A program made the translations under genes and the position numbers. Below the pieces are notes generated by a model. It did not search any database, was not told the DNA's origin, and was given only the letters and a program-made list of their open reading frames with translations. This document shows, piece by piece, positions 58,694 through 64,000 of a DNA stretch of 64,000 nt (its first letter is position 1; each line of letters starts with the position of its first letter). Source of the DNA: Nipponacmea schrenckii (taxonomy: Eukaryota > Mollusca > Gastropoda > Lottiidae); contig JAUJPP010000011.1 in the NCBI GenBank assembly GCA_030562195.1, positions 6,944,001 through 7,008,000 of the forward strand, given 5' to 3'.

Positions 58694-61600
58694 CTGAAAA
58701 TACACATATACTTAAAAAATAATGCAAAAAGGCTCAAAAATTAGTTAAATCACATTGTAATTGAATTCTATTTTAATTATCATTATGGAACATACCATGG
58801 AGCTTAAATTTAGAAAGAGATCTGGAGCTTGTTTCAGGAAAACTTAACTTAGGATGACTTTAGTATTCCAATTGTTAGATTGGTCAATCACTAAAATTGA
58901 GTTTTTATTAACCAATCAGGTTACTGTATTTCTTAAAATCTTGATTGTATCTTTGTTAAAATTTTGTGAAACAGGTCCCTGGTTGAAGTTTAACACAGCC
59001 AATAAATGTGTGAAACCCTGAGCCAAAATTGTTTTACAAAATAAACTTGCTAAAACACAAATTTCTTTCACATAGTTTTTGAGAATAAGATTTGTTTAAA
59101 TACAGGTACAATGCAAGTTGCAGTTTCAGTTAAATTAATTAGCAATTTGATTAAACATGTGTTAGAAATTAATTAATATGATGCTTTAATTAATATCACA
59201 ATTAATTAAGTACAACCACTGAATAATTTTACATGATTTTTATTCCAGGAGTTTAATAAAATATCAATTAAAATATGAATTGTCTTTAAACCTTCAATCA
59301 TTCAATTTTTATATACCATTACATCAAATTAGGTGAAATCAGCTGAATTGTCAGGAGTAGGTTAATAATGTAAGTTGATAAGTTAAAAGATTTGATGATT
59401 AGACAATAAATAATTCATCAGTATGTGAGTAAGTTCTCTGATACAGTAATGAATGTAGGAGGTAAAGCTATAAGGGTGTTGTATTCTCCTAATAACTTTT
59501 TCAAATTTGTCTAATAATAGACAAAGCTTCTTTGTCTATGCAAATGAATTCCAACAAAACAAAACAGAAACACCTGCAAGTTTCAAAATTTCAGGGTTGA
59601 TTTTAATAAAAGGATTGGGAATTGTATCAAACCAGAATATTAATAACACAGTATCCTTGAAAGATATATTTCTTACAAAAATACCCTCAATTTATGAGAA
59701 ATATCATCTTGAACTCTTACTAATTAATAAAAACAAAAAAACATAATTTTGATTCTTAAAACTGTGTATGACAATCATAATAATGAATTGAAACCAAAGT
59801 AGAGTCTTTACAGTAATTCCAAAATCAAAGTAAAATGTAACATGGAAAATCTTAATAAAAAACAACCACGCTCAATCAGGTTATGATAAACCAATTTAAA
59901 AGTTATTCTTTGTTTTTTCAACTAATATACAGACAAATGTAATATATGGCCAATTAAGTTTTACCAGAGAAGTTAATGAGAAAGAAAAACAATGTATTAA
60001 GGAAAAATTGGAGTAAACAGAAAATATAAAAATATTATATTTATTAAATACATCTGATAATTGTTAGGTTACATAGATCAATAAACAAGATCAAGGGATA
60101 TTGTCATTTAAATTCACATCTGAAAGTCCCTTTAGGTAAAGTCTTTAAAGCTGGTTAAGCTATGACAGGTGGGTGCTTACTATTCCTTTCTAAACCTTTA
60201 CAACCTTCATCATGAAATACTCCCTCATTTTATTGATATACCTCCTCATATGAACAGTTTATTCACTACCGGTACTACAAATATGTTGTTTTTAGATTTC
60301 CAGTTTCCTTACAATTCTGATTCTTGGTACTTTGATAATATTATTACAGGATGAGATTAACACATGTTACTGATGTAACTGATAATTAAAATACAAGTAA
60401 ATAATGATATTTTATTGATTTACAGTAAAGAATTTTGACATTGAAATTGGTAGGTCATGTGTAAATTATGGTAAGGAAAAGAAAAAAAAATGGTAGAATT
60501 GGGTTTCCTGTCGGTAGATTGGGAGACAGTGTGCAAAAGTGGGAGATTCCATATGTATGATTTATATTCAAACATTTGCATCCCTTTAAAACCATGATTG
60601 ACAGTAAAGAAGTTGATTGACCAACCATGAAGAAATGTTTGTACTGTTCTAACCATGTTATGTATATCAAGTGTTCAGGACTACTACTGAAGGATATCAA
60701 AAAATAAAACACTAAGACATTGAAGAATAAATTAATTGATTAGCTTAGTTTAAACCAAATAATAGAAGTTAGAAGTGAAAAGGAAGTAAAGAAGTCAGCA
60801 CATTACAAAGAACAATCTGTGAAATGACAATTTTGAATTGAGATTAAGGTTCTCCCTTACTTTTTTTCATTCAAAAACATGAGATTTATATGGATACTAC
60901 AACAAACTATCACAAAATACAAATAACTTTACGAAACTTGCAAATTGTAATATGCACTTTACACCTTTATCTGCCCACTTGAATATTGACTTTAATAACT
61001 CCATGAAGAGTAAATCAATTTAACATGAAAATTGTTCAACTAGGTTCTTAAAATAACTCAAACATACAAAAATTAATAGAAAGGAAAAAATCCATATTTG
61101 TAGTTCTGAATCTACTGTTGAAGAACTCAATCAATTTGCTACATTCCAATTTTCAGTCAGATGCCTCCTGTTGCTACAATTTCACAAAAAATAATTGCGA
61201 ATTTGCTTTATCATATAAGGCCCATTGTATTTCATAAAAAAAAATTCAAGTTTTCTCCTTCAGCTCTAATATTAAGTCAAAAGAAAAAAAAACTTATGTC
61301 AAATAGATGGGAATGTGTCAATCATAACAAAACACATAACACTCAACACATTTTGGGGAAAATTCACACAAAAAAAGAATCAATAGGAAAATCTACTCAA
61401 CCCTTAAAAATCAACAATCTTACATCAAAATATAGACATGAGAGTCTGAAGTTTTTACTTAACACATTTTGGGGCAAATTCAGAAACATGTTTTGAACCT
61501 GTAGAAACTAGTATCTTGTCTGGTCTCTAAAGTAAAAGAAATAAGAGGGTTATAGCAAATCGTTCACTAAACATATTCTGGGGCATGTTTTATAGAAGCT

Positions 61601-62499
61601 GTAAAGTGTTAAATTTTAACTTTTCATTTCCTTTTGAAAATATATATTCAGATAAAGAAATGGGATGATTTGATACACAGATATTACTTAACAGGGCTAT
61701 ATATCCTTAAAAATTTAGCAAACTATGTTCAAAATTTAATGAATATATAAAATTCATCAGCAATTCCTATTAAATTAATTCTAAACTTTAAACAGGTTGT
61801 GTAATCTTGGTATTAATTCAATTTTATCTTATATATTTGAAATTCTAATCTGAAATGAGAATCAATGATTAAAACCTACACTGTATGTTGAATAAAGATA
61901 AAAATAGTTCATCCTGATTTTATCTTAAAATCAAATCATCTTACTCATTGTGTGAATTTTAGATTTAATTAAAAATCAGATTTAATGTTATAATGTAATG
62001 TCAGATCAAATTCTTTAATATATTTTTCATCTGACCGTTCCCAAGGTCACTATAAAATCTATTACATGTAAATATAAGCTCTACAATCGGAATTAATTAG
62101 GGTAATTAGAGCTCCACTACAATCAATAATGAACCACAATGTTACAATTTTAAATCAAGTTAGGGTGAACACCTTTTATCCCTTTGAAAGGGCTCCTTTT
62201 GTTTCAATGTCATATTAATTTGAGCTGATACACTTTTTTTTCCTTTTTCAATGAAGTTTTTTTTAATCTATATTTTTGCGCATTAACTTGAAGCACTCAA
62301 ACTATTTTGCTTTCTTCACCTTCTTTTTAATCCACATTTGAACAATTACTTGAGTTTTGTCAGAATGTAAGAAAAATAGTCAGATACACAAGATTTCCAT
62401 TAGCTGACATTGTTCAGGTAATTCAACAGGTGTATCAAATATAAAGAAATAAGTCAATGTATGTAGGAGTACATGATTATAGCTTGATACTTGACATAC
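58694..62499 (-). other. AT-rich stretch upstream of the acidic LF-motif exons
   Basis: Very AT-rich. No exon could be fixed. Three diverged copies of aacacattttggggaaaatt lie about 110 bp apart at about 61345, 61455 and 61567. Plus-strand frames at 59507-59746 and 61161-61496 look random. Confidence 0.5.
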
Positions 62500-62547
62500 C
62501 TCCTTCTTTTATCAAGTTCTAGACTTTCACTTTCAATTGAAGAATGT
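62500..62547 (-). CDS. Possible small upstream exon of the acidic LF-motif gene
   Basis: Between tctgttgcaag and the donor ggag/gtatgt the minus strand encodes HSSIESESLELDKRRR in the only open frame, in keeping with the style of the gene. It ends in phase 2, which does not fit the exon at 58598-58693 (that needs one base before it). An undetected exon must lie between them, or this is chance. Confidence 0.3.
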
Positions 62548-63680
62548 CTTGCAACAGAAAATACACAAGTCAATGAAATATCAATAAAAAATCAATCACA
62601 AGATTTGTAAATTTTTCACAAATCGCCAAGTTTTTAAAATAAAATATTTTCTAATCCAAAACTGATATATTTTCAAGTGACTTCTTGTATGATGCTCTAA
62701 AATTTGCTTGTAATTTAGATTTGTTCTAGATTCACTAACAAGCTACATGTATATCAATCAACCTGTCTATGTTACTATATTGCCTTCTATTAAACTGATT
62801 TCACTACCTGTGTTTTCAATATGTTTTTTAAAATAAGCCTAGAAGACAATGTTTCCTGTGATATAATGAACATCTACAATATCACCCTATACCTTGTCTA
62901 TTAACTTTTTTAATATAACACTGAATCAATAAACACTGTTTTAACACATTTTTAACACCTTAATGTATAGGTTTTACAAGGATTACCTATACTTCCATAC
63001 AGCAATAATCTTATTTCAATTCAGTCCTGTAGAAAAACTTTCTTCAAATTTAAACTTAACTTGATTTAGTGAAAGACAAAAGCATGAAAGAATACTGGTT
63101 CCGTTATTATAAAATAGGAACTCTATTAAGACAATATAATTGGATATAAAAAAGGAGAAATTTTTTTCATATTTGAATGACATTTCAGAAAAGAAATTTG
63201 TATAAAAAAATCTTCTATTCATTTCTATATAATAGAACATAAAAAATAACATTTTTAAATTGCTGTCTTAATTGTCCTGCATAAGAAAGTTTTTATCAAA
63301 TTTTCTGTAAGGAAACTAGTTTTTATAGGCCATGAACATTGGCATTTTATAAAGTAGGTGGTTAAAGATAAACATTCCTACCAAGGGTGCTTATTCTGAC
63401 TTTAAAATCCAATTCTATGGCATATTTAATCATCTTTTAACAATTATAGCAAATCTGATTGGGCAAAATTATAATGATCAACCAATCAGACGATTGTTAA
63501 TTAAATCATACCATGCTTTTGTAGAAAACAGCACAGGCATTTTCTTTTTTAGAAACATGTTATTGTCAAAACTAGAGTAATATAATAGAAATAGAGGAGT
63601 TGTCACATGTGATAGATGTTAATACTGAAAATACATACATTATACAGAAATAGAAGACATTTCTAAATCAAGGGACATAA
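62548..63680. other. AT-rich, nothing recognisable
   Basis: No exon, repeat or element I can support. Confidence 0.5.
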
Positions 63681-63682
63681 AA

Positions 63683-64000
63683 TTACAGAGATAGAGAATA
63701 TATAATTAACAGTCTAAGAATATTGATATCTAGAGATATATTATAAAATACAGACTAGAGTTTAGCATCCTTATAATATATTAAAGAGATTATAATAGTG
63801 AGAAACTTCTATATACAGAGAGCTTTAATAAAATAAAGAGACAGAGAATATATAATTAACAGTCTAAGAACATTGATATCTAGATATTTGTTATAATACG
63901 GACTAGAGTTTAGCATCCTTATAATATAAGATAGAGATTATAATAGTGAGAACCTTCTATATACAGAGAGCTTGAATAAAATACAGAGACAGAACTAAAA
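63683..64000. repeat. About 158-bp tandem duplication at the window edge
   Basis: Two close copies share agagaatatataattaacag, tctaagaa-attgatatctag, gactagagtttagcatcctt and tatatacagagagctt. The array may continue to the right. Confidence 0.9.

Overview
The window is AT-rich animal nuclear DNA. Short exons with GT-AG introns, many minisatellites and tRNA-derived SINEs point to a marine invertebrate. A gastropod or other mollusc is my best guess, from the SINE style and the 'aagggnagtaactc'-like dispersed repeat; this is inference, not proof. Nearly all long reading frames here run over tandem repeats. The real coding content is a handful of short exons that I assembled by hand from splice signals and codon phase.

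Three genes can be supported. (1) Plus strand, 1298-7185: nine 3' exons (464 residues and the stop) of an SLC5-family sodium/solute cotransporter of the SGLT type; the 5' exons lie left of the window. (2) Minus strand, 22067 down to 10841: four phase-compatible exons giving one Sushi/CCP domain, one transmembrane helix with an Arg-rich stop-transfer, and a cytoplasmic tail of about 120 residues; the 5' end was not found. (3) Minus strand, 58693 down to 55773 (possibly from 62547): the 3' end of an acidic, Ser/Lys-rich protein with repeated PPPLF-acidic and LFG motifs, like the tail of the WASH-complex subunit FAM21/WASHC2; the name is tentative.

The rest is intron and intergenic DNA holding about sixteen tandem arrays (periods from about 22 to 158 bp, plus a composite duplication of about 1.2 kb), SINE copies, at least one other dispersed family, a MITE flanked by TTAA, and several foldback elements. 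From 24.4 to 55.7 kb I see no convincing gene.

The most striking structure is in the SGLT gene. A 27-bp minisatellite of about 1.5 kb, directly before the exon at 5407-5575, is an amplification of that exon's own splice acceptor plus its first coding bases. Every unit therefore carries a candidate 3' splice site. The period is nine codons, so use of an upstream acceptor would add nine-residue hydrophobic repeats in frame to a transmembrane helix. Arrays also lie within about 30 bp of splice sites in the other two genes. Two further arrays appear to have been seeded from pieces of dispersed repeats that are also present elsewhere in the window.
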